A DNA stretch of 63,509 bases, taken from DASSLY01 sp035689185 (lineage in GTDB: Bacteria > Actinomycetota > Actinomycetes > Actinomycetales > Dermatophilaceae). A program made the translations under genes and the position numbers. The notes under the pieces were generated by a model that ran no database searches, was not told the DNA's origin, and was given only the letters and a program-made list of their open reading frames with translations. This document shows, piece after piece, positions 6,485-15,011 of this stretch (position 1 is its first letter; each line of letters opens with the position of its first letter). Location: NCBI GenBank assembly GCA_035689185.1, contig DASSLY010000004.1, positions 1 through 63,509 on the forward strand. Reading direction: 5' to 3'.

Positions 6485-8149
6485 ATGCTGCGCGCCGAAC
6501 GCGTCACCGTGTCCGTCGATCACGACCCGCTCTTCCGAGATCTCTCGCTGACCCTTCGAACGGGCGACCGGGTCGGGCTGGTCGGCCCCAACGGGACCGG
6601 CAAGTCGACGCTCCTGCGTGTCCTGGCCGGGCTGCGCCCCCCCGACGCAGGTGTCGTGACCCGCTCACCGGGGCTGGTCGTCGGCCACCAAGCCCAGGAG
6701 GCTCCCGACCCCGACGCCACCGTCGCGGCCGTCGTGGCATCCGGTGCGCCCGCTCTGGTGGCCGCCCACGAGGAGATGACCCGACGTCAGCACCTGATGA
6801 CGGAGCACGCGGCAGCTCGCGAATACGCCACGGCCGTCGACGAGTTCGACACCCACGGCGGCTGGTCGGCACTGGCCCGGCTGCAGGAGGTCCGCAGCCG
6901 TCTCGGGGTCGGGCCGCCAACATCCACTGCGGCTCAGCCGTGGAGCGGGGTCGCCGACGACCGCCCGGTAGGCAGCCTCAGCGGCGGCGAGCAGTCGCGG
7001 GTGATGCTGGCGCGGCTGCTCGTCCGCGACCCGGACGTCCTCCTGCTCGACGAGCCGACCAACCACCTCGACGCCGAGGGCCGTGCGTGGTTGGCCAGCT
7101 TCCTCACCGGATATCGCGGCGCTGTTCTGGTCGTCTCCCACGACCGCCGGTTCCTCGACCGCGCCGTCACCCGCGTGGTGGAGCTCGACGGGATCACCCC
7201 GCAGCTGCAGGACTACCCGGGCGGCGGCTACACCGCATACCGGCTGGAGCGCCAACGACGCTGGGACCGGCTGCTGCTCGACTTCGAGGCGCAGGAGAAG
7301 CTGCGTCGCCAGCTTCAGCGCGACATCGAGCAGACCAAGGCCTACGCGCGCGGGGTGGAACTGGCCAACCCCCGCAACCCGGGCGCCCGCCGGCTGGCTC
7401 GCAAGGTGGCCCGTAAGGCCATCTCGCGTGAGCGGCGGCTGGCCCGGGCGATGACCGCTGCGAGCTGGGTGCGCGAGCCGCAACGCCGGCCGCCGCTGGT
7501 GCTCCACCCGGTTACCGCCGGCGTCGACGACCCCAGCCCGGTGCTGGACGTGCAGGACCTCGATGTATGCGCGGGTGGTCGCCTGCTGCTGCGGGGAGTC
7601 CGTGCCCGCGTCTCGGCGGGAGATCGGGTCCTGGTCAGCGGCGGCAACGGCGTGGGTAAGACCAGTCTCCTGCAAGCCCTCCTGCCGCACGTGGACGGCG
7701 CTGGTGTGCTCCCGCAGACCCACCAAGGGTTGCCGAAGGACGTCACCGCGATGGAGTTCTTCCGCGCCGAGGCCCCGATGTACCTGGAGGAGGCGCAGCA
7801 GGTGCTGGACGGGTTCCTCATCGACGGGCCCGACCAGCGGCGGCTGCTGCCGCGGTTGTCGGTGGGCCAGCAGCGGCGGTTGATGATCGCCGCGCTGGTG
7901 AACCGCCCGCTGCGCGCACTGGTGCTGGACGAGCCGACCAACCACCTCGACTTCGACTCCCTGGAGGTGGTCGAGGCCGCGCTGCGGCAGTTCAGCGGTG
8001 CGCTGGTCGTGGTGACCCACGACGAGGCCTTCGCCGAGCGCGTGGGTCTGACCCGTCGGTGGCACATCGCCGAGGGGCGACTCCAGGTCGACGAAGGCGC
8101 CGCCGCCGGACCCGCCGGGAGCTGGCGTCCGGCATCGGAGGGACGCTGA
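6485..8149 (+). CDS. ABC-F family ATP-binding protein
   Basis: A 554-residue soluble protein with two ABC cassettes and no membrane helices, the mark of the ABC-F translation factors/ribosome-protection proteins. First cassette: Walker A GPNGTGKST (about residues 36-44), signature LSGGEQ, Walker B LLLDEPTNHLD. Second: GGNGVGKT, signature LSVGQQ, Walker B LVLDEPTNHLD. Between them lies a basic linker (FEAQEKLRRQLQRDIEQTK and RKVARKAISRERRLARA), the arm that reaches into the ribosomal E site. It could be a housekeeping EttA-like factor or an antibiotic-resistance type (OleB/Lmr(C)-like); the sequence does not decide. ATG 6485 has GAGGAAG upstream. Confidence 0.9.
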   Translation: MLRAERVTVSVDHDPLFRDLSLTLRTGDRVGLVGPNGTGKSTLLRVLAGLRPPDAGVVTRSPGLVVGHQAQEAPDPDATVAAVVASGAPALVAAHEEMTRRQHLMTEHAAAREYATAVDEFDTHGGWSALARLQEVRSRLGVGPPTSTAAQPWSGVADDRPVGSLSGGEQSRVMLARLLVRDPDVLLLDEPTNHLDAEGRAWLASFLTGYRGAVLVVSHDRRFLDRAVTRVVELDGITPQLQDYPGGGYTAYRLERQRRWDRLLLDFEAQEKLRRQLQRDIEQTKAYARGVELANPRNPGARRLARKVARKAISRERRLARAMTAASWVREPQRRPPLVLHPVTAGVDDPSPVLDVQDLDVCAGGRLLLRGVRARVSAGDRVLVSGGNGVGKTSLLQALLPHVDGAGVLPQTHQGLPKDVTAMEFFRAEAPMYLEEAQQVLDGFLIDGPDQRRLLPRLSVGQQRRLMIAALVNRPLRALVLDEPTNHLDFDSLEVVEAALRQFSGALVVVTHDEAFAERVGLTRRWHIAEGRLQVDEGAAAGPAGSWRPASEGR

Positions 8150-8181
8150 CGCGGCCGGCCTGAGCGGCGCGGAGGTGGACG

Positions 8182-8209
8182 TGCCACTGATCAGGCAGCG
8201 TGGCATACT
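8182..8209 (+). promoter_or_regulatory. Promoter/operator of vapBC
   Basis: TGCCAC at 8182-8187 and GTGGCA at 8200-8205 form a 6-bp inverted repeat with 12 bp between. It overlaps a CATACT -10-like hexamer at 8204-8209 placed 6 nt before the GTG start. This is where an autoregulating VapB-VapC complex would bind (inference). Confidence 0.45.
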
Positions 8210-8215
8210 TGTCTC

Positions 8216-8458
8216 GTGGATGCCACGGTCGTGCTGGGTCAGCAGGGCCGGCTAGTCATCCCCGCGGAGATCCGGGCCGCCCTCGGGTTGACCGCGGGCG
8301 ACCGGCTGCACCTCCAGCTCAGCGGCGGGCGCCTGGTCCTCGAGCGACCGGGCGATGCGATAGCGGAGCTGCGTGGTCTGGCTGCCCGGGTGCCCCGGGC
8401 ACGCTCGCTCGTCGAGGAGCTGCTGGCTGAGCGCCGCACGGCTGCAGCGGAGGAGTGA
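8216..8458 (+). CDS. AbrB/MazE-like antitoxin (VapB)
   Basis: An 80-residue protein with the swapped-hairpin AbrB/SpoVT DNA-binding fold at the N-terminus: VVLGQQGRLVIPAEIRAALGLTAGDRLHLQ. A helical C-terminal tail (ELRGLAARVPRARSLVEELLAE) would wrap the toxin. Its last codons overlap the GTG of the following PIN-domain gene by 4 bp. That overlap and the family pairing identify a VapBC toxin-antitoxin unit. GTG 8216 is the start. Confidence 0.87.
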   Translation: MDATVVLGQQGRLVIPAEIRAALGLTAGDRLHLQLSGGRLVLERPGDAIAELRGLAARVPRARSLVEELLAERRTAAAEE

Positions 8459-8835
8459 CAGTCCTCGACGCCTCCGCGGTGCTCGCCCTCGTGCACGACG
8501 AGCCCGGGGCCGACACCGTGGCCGCAGCCCTGCCGGGCGCTGTGCTGGGTGCCGTCAACCTCGCCGAGGTCGTGGGCAAGCTGGTCGACATCGGTCTTGA
8601 CGTCGGTCGGCTACGGGAACTGCTTGGTGCTGCCGGCGTCGTCATAGAACCACTCACCGCAGCGGACGCCGAGCTGGCCGGAGCCCTTCGCGCCCTTCCT
8701 GGCGGCCGAGACCTGTCGCTCGGGGACCGGTGCTGCCTCGCACTGACCGTCCGGTCCATGCCGGCAAAGGTGCTCACCGCGGACCGCGTCTGGACACGCC
8801 TTGAGCTGCCGGTCCAGGTGCGGCTGCTTCGCTGA
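8455..8835 (+). CDS. PIN-domain ribonuclease toxin (VapC)
   Basis: A 126-residue PIN-domain protein. Acidic metal ligands are visible: Asp in VLDASAVLAL (residue 5), Glu in VNLAEVV, Asp in LGDRCCLAL and Asp in LTADRVW. This is the complete VapC active site, so the toxin should be an intact Mg-dependent RNase. Translation is coupled to the antitoxin through the GTGA overlap at 8455-8458. It lies immediately before the repeat tract and the Mur ligase-TPR gene. Confidence 0.88.
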   Translation: MTVLDASAVLALVHDEPGADTVAAALPGAVLGAVNLAEVVGKLVDIGLDVGRLRELLGAAGVVIEPLTAADAELAGALRALPGGRDLSLGDRCCLALTVRSMPAKVLTADRVWTRLELPVQVRLLR

Positions 8836-8868
8836 CGTCGAGGAGGGCGACCAGCTGGGGGCCCGCCC

Positions 8869-8904
8869 ACATCGCCGACATCGCCGACATCGCCGACATC
8901 GCCG
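8869..8904 (+). repeat. 9-bp tandem repeat (four copies)
   Basis: ACATCGCCG is repeated four times without mismatch directly after vapC and directly before the hairpin element. Confidence 0.85.
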
Positions 8905-8973
8905 CTTGTTGCTCCGAACGCACCGTTTCGGGGTCCGGAGGGGCCGAAAACGGTGCATCCGGAGCAACAAGCG
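8903..8973. repeat. Large palindromic element, copy 1
   Basis: CGCTTGTTGCTCC at 8903-8915 pairs with GGAGCAACAAGCG at 8961-8973. An inner stem pairs GCACCGTTTCG (8920-8930) with CGAAAACGGTGC. The same two-tier design with the same TTGTTGCTC and GCACCG words recurs at about 17.17 kb, so this is a repeat family and not just a chance hairpin. Possible terminator, REP-like or MITE-like element. Confidence 0.8.
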
Positions 8974-8984
8974 CCAGGGACGGC

Positions 8985-9117
8985 CGCTCGGCCAAGCGCA
9001 AGGGAGGGCCGCGCAGCCGCGCGCCGGAGAGGGCCGCGCGGCCAAGCGCCAGGGAGCGCCCGGGACGGCCAAGCGCCCGGGACGGCCGCGCAGCCGCGCG
9101 GCCACGGGGACCGCCGT
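8985..9117. repeat. GC-rich direct-repeat tract
   Basis: GGCCAAGCGC occurs three times and GGCCGCGCAGCCGCGCG about twice in this stretch, which separates the palindromic element from the Mur ligase promoter. No coding potential beyond Arg/Gly/Pro strings. Confidence 0.6.
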
Positions 9118-9123
9118 TAAGGT
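9118..9123 (+). promoter_or_regulatory. -10 element of the Mur ligase-TPR gene
   Basis: TAAGGT lies 7 nt before the ATG at 9131, predicting a leaderless mRNA. Confidence 0.5.
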
Positions 9124-9130
9124 CTGGCCC

Positions 9131-11410
9131 ATGAGCGACGCCGCCCCCGGCCGGCCGGCGCAGCCGGTCGAGGTGACCGAGGTGCGGGTGCTGGAGGGGC
9201 CGAACCTGTACTTCACCCGGCCGGCGGTCAAGGTCAGCCTGACCTGCGCGGGCTACCTCCATGCCGACGCGGCCGACCTGACCGGGCTGGCCCACCGGCT
9301 CGGCATGCGCGGCGCACGGCCTGGCGCGCCGGACTCCGAGCAACGGCAACGGTTCCTGATGCGCCTGGTCGCCCACGTGGTGCGTCTCGTCGCCGGCCGC
9401 GCGGGCATCCGGCGCGTCGGCGTCCGCACCAGAGCGGGCGGCACGCGCGCTCAGGTGGTCACGGCACACCCCTGGCGGAGCCGCGGCCGCGCGGTCGCCC
9501 TGGGCGAGTCCCTCGGACCGGTGCTGACGGCACTTCTGCACGACGAGCCGACGCAGGGGGAGCGGGCGCTGCACGCCGCTGCGGACCGCGTCGCCGCGGC
9601 ACCCGACGGCCCGCCGCCGCTGCTGGTGCGACCGCACGTGCCGGTCGCGTCGGTCACGGGCACCAACGGGAAGACCACGACCACGCGGCTGCTCGCACAC
9701 ATCGGGATGACCGCCGGGCTCACCACCGCCTGGAGCTCCACCGACGGGGTGCTCGCCCAGGGGGTGCTGATCGAGCCGGGCGACTACAGCGGACCCGCCG
9801 GCGCCCGCACGGTGCTGGCCACCCCCGGGGTGCAGCTGGGCGTCCTCGAGACCGCCCGCGGTGGCCTGCTGCTCAAGGGGCTGGGCGTCTCCGCCAACGA
9901 CGTCAGCGTCGTCACCAACGTCTCCGCGGACCACCTGGGACTCCAGGGCGTCGACACCGTGGACCAGCTGGCCGAGGTCAAGGCGATCGTCACCAGGGTC
10001 ACCAAACCGGAGGGCTGGGTGGTGCTCAACGGCGACGACCCGCGGGTCTGGGCCATGCGGGCGGGCATCAGGGCGCGGCCGTGGGTCTTCAGCCTCGACC
10101 CGGACTCACCGGCCCTGCGGGAGGCGCTGAACACCGGGGGCCGCGGCATCACCGTCCTCGGCGGCGACGTCGTCGTCGTCACCCCGCACAGCGACCCCGA
10201 CCGCCTGCTTGCGGTGCTGGACGTGCCGGTCACCCTGGCCGGCCTGTCCCAGCACAACGTCGCCAACGCGCTGGCCGCGGCCGCCGCGGCCCTGGGGCTG
10301 GGGCTGCCGAGGAAGGCGGTCGTCGAGGGACTGCGGACCTTCGCCCCGGACCCTGCGCACAACCCCGGCCGCATGAACATCTACAGCGTCCCGGTCCCCT
10401 CCGGCGGCCAGGCCACGGTCATCCTCGACCTGGCCCACAACGAGGCCGGCCTGGAGGCGCTGCTGGCGGTCGGTGAGGGCCTGCGCGCCCCCGGGGCGAT
10501 CCTGCACCTGGGCCTGGGCACCGGCGGCGACCGCACCGACGAGATCCTGCAGGCGCTGGGCGAACTGGCCGGCCGGCGGGCGGACCGGGTGTCGGTGGTA
10601 CACAAGGAGCACTACCTGCGGGGCAGGTCCATGGCCGACCTGGAACGCCACCTGCTGATCGGGCTGGGCCGGGTCGGCGTCGCGGACGTGGCCTCCCACC
10701 CCACCGAGCTCGACGGGCTGCGAGCGATGGTCGCCGCGGCCTCGGACAGCGACGTGCTCGCCCTGATGTGCCACGCCGAGCGGCCGCTGCTGGACGGCTG
10801 GCTGCGCTCGGAGGGCGGGTCCGTCGACGACGCCGCCGCCATCCGGCGCAAGGTGGTCCTGGCCCGCGGTGAGCACGAGCTGGAGCAGGAGATCGACGCG
10901 CTGTGGGATCTGAGGGACCCGCAGGCGCGGATCGACGCGGCATACCGGCTGTTGCGCGCCTCCCCGGGCGACGCGCGGCTGATCTATGAGGTCGCGGGAA
11001 CCCTGGACGTGGCCGGGCGCGTCCGTGAGGCCATCCCCCTGTATGACGCGTCGCTGGCCGCCGGTCTGCGCGAGCCGCACCGGCACCGCGCGCTGATCCA
11101 GAAGGCGTCGAGCCTGCGGGAGGCCGGCGACCCGGGCGCCGCGCTGGCGATCCTGGACCCGCTGGCCGCGCAGCGCCCGGCCAGCGGGAGCGTCGCGGCG
11201 TTCCGGGCCCTGGCCGCGTTCGAGTCCGGCGACCCCGGCGCGGCCCTGGCGGACGCGCTGGAGGCCCTGATGGCGCACTCCGGCGACGCCGACGACGACA
11301 TCTACCGCAGCGTGGTCCGCCGCCAGGCAGCGTCTCTCCGCCGAACGGCAGGTCAGGGCGGAGAAGCGCCCGTGTCGGCCCGGATGACCCGCAGCTCCGG
11401 AGCCACGTGA
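9131..11410 (+). CDS. CphA-like Mur ligase fused to a C-terminal TPR domain
   Basis: A 759-residue protein. Residues 1-60 (EVRVLEGPNLYFTRPAVKV) resemble the N-terminal start of cyanophycin synthetase (compare ESRVYRGPNVW in the CphA at 12-15 kb). The ATP-grasp domain is absent. A Mur ligase domain follows, with P-loop VTGTNGKTTTTR near residue 175, ATARGGLL-type and VTNVSADHLGLQG motifs, and the C-terminal NPGRMNIY and LAHNEAGLEALL blocks. From about residue 575 a TPR-like region begins (EQEIDALWDLRDPQAR, YDASLAAGL). Mur ligases join an amino acid to a carboxylate with ATP; the substrate here is unknown. Position beside cphA suggests a cyanophycin-related role (inference). Its 3' end overlaps the convergent vapC by 58 bp. 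Confidence 0.82.
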   Translation: MSDAAPGRPAQPVEVTEVRVLEGPNLYFTRPAVKVSLTCAGYLHADAADLTGLAHRLGMRGARPGAPDSEQRQRFLMRLVAHVVRLVAGRAGIRRVGVRTRAGGTRAQVVTAHPWRSRGRAVALGESLGPVLTALLHDEPTQGERALHAAADRVAAAPDGPPPLLVRPHVPVASVTGTNGKTTTTRLLAHIGMTAGLTTAWSSTDGVLAQGVLIEPGDYSGPAGARTVLATPGVQLGVLETARGGLLLKGLGVSANDVSVVTNVSADHLGLQGVDTVDQLAEVKAIVTRVTKPEGWVVLNGDDPRVWAMRAGIRARPWVFSLDPDSPALREALNTGGRGITVLGGDVVVVTPHSDPDRLLAVLDVPVTLAGLSQHNVANALAAAAAALGLGLPRKAVVEGLRTFAPDPAHNPGRMNIYSVPVPSGGQATVILDLAHNEAGLEALLAVGEGLRAPGAILHLGLGTGGDRTDEILQALGELAGRRADRVSVVHKEHYLRGRSMADLERHLLIGLGRVGVADVASHPTELDGLRAMVAAASDSDVLALMCHAERPLLDGWLRSEGGSVDDAAAIRRKVVLARGEHELEQEIDALWDLRDPQARIDAAYRLLRASPGDARLIYEVAGTLDVAGRVREAIPLYDASLAAGLREPHRHRALIQKASSLREAGDPGAALAILDPLAAQRPASGSVAAFRALAAFESGDPGAALADALEALMAHSGDADDDIYRSVVRRQAASLRRTAGQGGEAPVSARMTRSSGAT

Positions 11411-11769
11411 GCCAGCCGCTCGAAGTCGGCGTCGAGCGTCCAGACGGCCAGATCGTGGACGAGCGCGGTCGCGGCGATGATCGCGTCCGGGGTTGCGGCC
11501 CGTCGTTGCTGACGATGAGCAGCGAACAGCAGGTGGGCCAGTTGCCTGGCGACCCGCTCGTCATACGGCAGGGCCAAGAAGCGGCCGGCCTCGTCGATCG
11601 TTGCGTTGCGCACCTCGCGGACTCGGGGGTCGTTCGCCCTCAGCAACCCGATGTGGAGCTCGGTGAGCGTGGCAACCGAGATTCTCGCCACGCCTTCCGG
11701 CCGCGACGTGAGGTCCTGGCCGCGTTCGACGGCGATGAAGACGCTGGTATCGATGAGATAGCCGTTCAC
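11353..11769 (-). CDS. PIN-domain ribonuclease toxin (VapC-like)
   Basis: A 138-residue PIN-domain protein: Asp in YLIDTSVFIA, Glu in ATLTELHIGL, Asp in TPDAIIAATAL and Asp in WTLDADFERL form the metal site. GTG at 11769 is chosen because it overlaps the antitoxin stop in a GTGA arrangement; an upstream ATG would overlap the antitoxin more. It is a second, unrelated toxin to the one at 8.5 kb. The 3' end lies inside the convergent Mur ligase-TPR gene. Confidence 0.87.
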   Translation of the reverse strand: MNGYLIDTSVFIAVERGQDLTSRPEGVARISVATLTELHIGLLRANDPRVREVRNATIDEAGRFLALPYDERVARQLAHLLFAAHRQQRRAATPDAIIAATALVHDLAVWTLDADFERLAHVAPELRVIRADTGASPP

Positions 11770-12053
11770 GTGGCGGACGAAGTCCACTCGTCGCCGCGGA
11801 AGAAGTCGTCTGTCGTCAGCCCGGTCTCATAGTCCTCAGGTCGCGGGGTGATGCCGAGCCTGCGCGCCAGCGCGGCGAGCTCGTTCAGCTCGTCGACGAC
11901 AACGGTCATGGGCCTGGCCTCGCTTCGCGCTCGGTGCGGCTGAATGTCAGCAACCGGGCGTCCGTGCACGGTGAGCACGACGCGCTCGCCGCTCTCGACG
12001 GCGGCGATGACGCGAGCGGTGTGGTTCCGCAGCTCTCGCACCGAGACGTCCAT
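11766..12053 (-). CDS. Phd/YefM family antitoxin
   Basis: A 95-residue antitoxin with the Phd/YefM N-terminal DNA-binding fold: VSVRELRNHTARVIAAVESGE, then VVLTVHGRPVADI. Its C-terminal region (RPEDYETGLTTDDFFRGDEW) is the toxin-binding tail. It is translationally coupled to the downstream PIN toxin. The start ATG lies 7 nt after a TACGCT -10 hexamer, so the mRNA is probably leaderless. Phd plus PIN is a common mixed pairing in Actinobacteria. Confidence 0.88.
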   Translation of the reverse strand: MDVSVRELRNHTARVIAAVESGERVVLTVHGRPVADIQPHRARSEARPMTVVVDELNELAALARRLGITPRPEDYETGLTTDDFFRGDEWTSSAT

Positions 12054-12060
12054 GTGGCAC

Positions 12061-12066
12061 AGCGTA
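12061..12066 (-). promoter_or_regulatory. -10 element of phd-vapC
   Basis: TACGCT (minus strand) exactly 7 nt before the antitoxin ATG. Confidence 0.5.
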
Positions 12067-12090
12067 GCAATTTTGGTGTCGACGGCCCAC

Positions 12091-14943
12091 TCACGTGGTC
12101 GAGGAGGTGACGTCCTCGATCTGGGCGGCGGCGCGCCGGCCGGCCACCTGCGCCGTGTCGTGCAGCTGCCTCGGGTTCAGGTCCGGGTCGCCGACCAGTT
12201 GGTCGGCGTGGGCGCCCGCCTGGGCACTTTGGGTGACCTGCTCCAGTTCGGCGAGCACGGCGGCGTGCTGGTCTACGCACAGCACCACCAGGTCGCCGGG
12301 GTTGGCCCGGGCGACGCAGTGCCGGGTCGCCTCCAGCTCGTCCAGGACGACCTCGACCTGGCGGCACCGGGCGCCCTCGGCCATGCGGCGGCGCACCCCC
12401 GAGGCGATGAGGTCGGCGGTCGCACCGGGCTTCCGGCCACGCAGCCGCACGTCCTCCCGGATGACGATGACGTCGAAGTGGTCGGCCGCCACCGTGCCGA
12501 TCTCGACGATGTCCTCATCCCGTCGGTCACCCGCCGCGCCGATCATCCCGATCCGGGAGGTGCGTCCCAGCCCGGACTGGAGCGCCTTCTGGCGGGTGTA
12601 GGACTCCACGAAGTCGCCCAGCAGCCGCATCCCGGGAGCGTTGTGGCAGTAGTCGACCAGGACGTCGATGCCGCGGACGTCCAGCAGGTTCATCCGGCCG
12701 GGCGACAGGTAGTAGGTCGTGGTGAACGTCCGCAGGCCCTGCCGGATGTCGTGCAACGGGGCACCCGCAGCGAACGCGGCCCCCGCCGCCGCCAGGGCGT
12801 TGGCGACGTTGGCCTTCGCCGCCCCGCCGAACGTCGACGGCAGTAGGTGGGTCCAGGCGAGCTGCATGCTGCGGCGGCCGTGCCGGATCACGATCATGTC
12901 GCCCTTGTCGGTGCGTTCCAGCACGACCGCCCGCCCGCCGCGTCGGCACCTCTCGTCGATGAAGTCGCGAACCCGCGTCCCGGCCGGCTGCAGGGAGAAG
13001 TAGACGACCGAGCCAGAGCAGCGGCGGCGCATGGCTCGCACCAGGTCGTCGTCGGCGTTGAGCACGGCGAACCCGTCGCGGGGGACCGCCTCGACGATCA
13101 CGGCTTTCACGTCAGCGAGCTGCTCGAGCGTGTCGATCCCGCGCAGCCCCAGATGATCTGGTGCCACGTTGGTCACCACCGCGATGTCGTTGCGGTCGTA
13201 CCCGAGACCTTCGCGCAGGATGCCGCCGCGTGCGACCTCCATCACCGCGAAGTCGACCCGGGGGTTCTGCAGCACCATCCGCGCCGACTTCGGGCCGGAC
13301 GCGTCGGCCTTGATGACCAGCCGCTCGTCGATGACCACGCCGTCGGTCGAGGTCATCCCGACCTTGCGGCCCATGCCCTTGAAGATGTGCGCGATCATCC
13401 GCGAGGTGGTGGTCTTGCCGTTTGTCCCGGTCACCGCGACGATGGGCACCCGCGACGGCGCGCCGGGCGGGAAGAGCAGGTCCAGCACCGGCTTGGCGAT
13501 GAACTGGGGCTCGCCGATGGTGGGGTGAGTGTGCATCCGGAACCCGGGCGCCGCGTTCACCTCGCAGATGGCGCCACCGGTCTCGCGGACCGGGGAGGTG
13601 ATGTCGGGACAGATGAAGTCGATGCCGGCCACATCCAGCCCGATCATGCGGGCCGCCTCCTCGGCGATCTCGACGTTGTCCGGGTGGGCGTCGAAGGTGC
13701 GGTCTATCGAGATGCCTCCGGTGGACATGTTCGCGGTCAGGGCCAGCTTCACCAGCTCACCTGCCGCGGGCACGGCATCCATCGAGAACCCTTGCTGGGC
13801 AACGAGATCGACTGCCGCCTCGTCGACCCTGATCTTGGTCAGCACCTTCTCGTGGCCCACGCCTCGCCTGGGGTCGGCGTTGGTGATCTCGACCAGCTCG
13901 GCGACCGTATGGCGGCCGTCGCCCGTCACGTGGGCCGGCACCCGCTCCGCGATGGCGTGCATCCGGCCGCCCACGATGAGGCACCGGTAGTCGCGTCCGG
14001 TGATGAACGACTCGACCATCACCGCGCCACGGCGTGACTGGCTCTCGGCCACCACGAACCCGGCCCGGACCGCGTCCTCGTCCCGCAGGTTGAGAACCAC
14101 GCCGCGACCGTGGTTGCCGTCCAACGGTTTCACGACGACCGGGTAGCCGATCTGGCGGGCGGCGGACACAGCTGCGTCGGCGGTGCGCACCGACTCGCTC
14201 CTGGGCACCGGCAGGCCGGCGGAGGCGAGCAGCCGGGTCGTCATGTCCTTGTCGGAGGCGATGTCCACGGCCAGCGCTCCGGTCATCGAGGTCATTGTCG
14301 CGCGAATTCGCTTGGCGTACACCCCTTGTCCGAGCTGCACGAGGGAGTACTCGTTGAGCCGGCTCCACGGGATGTCCCGGCTCACCGCCTCCTCCAGGAT
14401 CGCCGCGGTCGAGGGTCCGAACGCCATCCGCTGCGCCCGGCGCAGGAAGAGCCCGATCTCCCCGACCGGGTCGAAGCCGTCCTCGGCCGTCACGAAGTGG
14501 TTCACCAGCCGCACCGCGAGCTGTCCTGCGGCCAGGGCGACCCGCTCGTCCAGGTAGCCGAAGATGACGTTGTAGCGTCCGGACCGGCCCTTGACGGCCC
14601 TGGTCTTTCCCCGCCGCAGGTCGTGCCCCGCATCCTGCTGCAGTTGCAGGGCCACGTGCTCGGCGACGTGCCCCAGCCAGGTGCCCTCCCGGAGCCGGTC
14701 CACGAAGCCACCGGCCACGCCACGCGAGCAGGTATGCAGCGCCAGCCCCGGCAGCAGCTCGAGCAGCCCGTCCGCGAACCCGGGCAGGGTGTCCGTCGGG
14801 TAGCCCTCCAGCACGCCCAGGTCTACGACCAGGTGGACCGCCGGCTCGTAGGACCACACGTTCGGTCCCCGGTAGACCCGGGACTCCACGATCCTCAGCT
14901 CCGGCGCAGCCGGGCCGGTAGGAGTCGGACGGTCAACGGCCAT
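12091..14943 (-). CDS. cphA: Cyanophycin synthetase CphA
   Basis: A 950-residue enzyme that builds cyanophycin (poly-Asp backbone with Arg side chains) from Asp and Arg with ATP. Three parts are visible: an N-terminal domain (ESRVYRGPNVW, GHVAEHVALQLQ), an ATP-grasp domain around residues 220-480 (YPVVVKPLDGNHGRGVVLNL, ICEVNAAPGFRMHTHP) for Asp addition, and a Mur ligase domain from about residue 500 (VTGTNGKTTTSRMIAHIFKG, VTNVAPDHLGLRG, CHNAPGM) for Arg addition. All key motifs are present. It is slightly longer than the usual 870-910 residues owing to a C-terminal tail. The ATG has AGGAGACC upstream. It lies 68 bp after cphB, probably in one transcript. Confidence 0.95.
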   Translation of the reverse strand: MAVDRPTPTGPAAPELRIVESRVYRGPNVWSYEPAVHLVVDLGVLEGYPTDTLPGFADGLLELLPGLALHTCSRGVAGGFVDRLREGTWLGHVAEHVALQLQQDAGHDLRRGKTRAVKGRSGRYNVIFGYLDERVALAAGQLAVRLVNHFVTAEDGFDPVGEIGLFLRRAQRMAFGPSTAAILEEAVSRDIPWSRLNEYSLVQLGQGVYAKRIRATMTSMTGALAVDIASDKDMTTRLLASAGLPVPRSESVRTADAAVSAARQIGYPVVVKPLDGNHGRGVVLNLRDEDAVRAGFVVAESQSRRGAVMVESFITGRDYRCLIVGGRMHAIAERVPAHVTGDGRHTVAELVEITNADPRRGVGHEKVLTKIRVDEAAVDLVAQQGFSMDAVPAAGELVKLALTANMSTGGISIDRTFDAHPDNVEIAEEAARMIGLDVAGIDFICPDITSPVRETGGAICEVNAAPGFRMHTHPTIGEPQFIAKPVLDLLFPPGAPSRVPIVAVTGTNGKTTTSRMIAHIFKGMGRKVGMTSTDGVVIDERLVIKADASGPKSARMVLQNPRVDFAVMEVARGGILREGLGYDRNDIAVVTNVAPDHLGLRGIDTLEQLADVKAVIVEAVPRDGFAVLNADDDLVRAMRRRCSGSVVYFSLQPAGTRVRDFIDERCRRGGRAVVLERTDKGDMIVIRHGRRSMQLAWTHLLPSTFGGAAKANVANALAAAGAAFAAGAPLHDIRQGLRTFTTTYYLSPGRMNLLDVRGIDVLVDYCHNAPGMRLLGDFVESYTRQKALQSGLGRTSRIGMIGAAGDRRDEDIVEIGTVAADHFDVIVIREDVRLRGRKPGATADLIASGVRRRMAEGARCRQVEVVLDELEATRHCVARANPGDLVVLCVDQHAAVLAELEQVTQSAQAGAHADQLVGDPDLNPRQLHDTAQVAGRRAAAQIEDVTSSTT

Positions 14944-15011
14944 CGAAGGTCTCCTGTTCAGCTGTTACCAGCCACCCGGCATACCGTGGGCGAGGCCCGG
15001 CGTGGGCCAGG

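Noticed and set aside
8236..14943. The whole cyanophycin region as a recently acquired island
   Set aside because: No tRNA, integrase or composition shift is visible at its borders; only the flanking toxin-antitoxin pairs hint at it.
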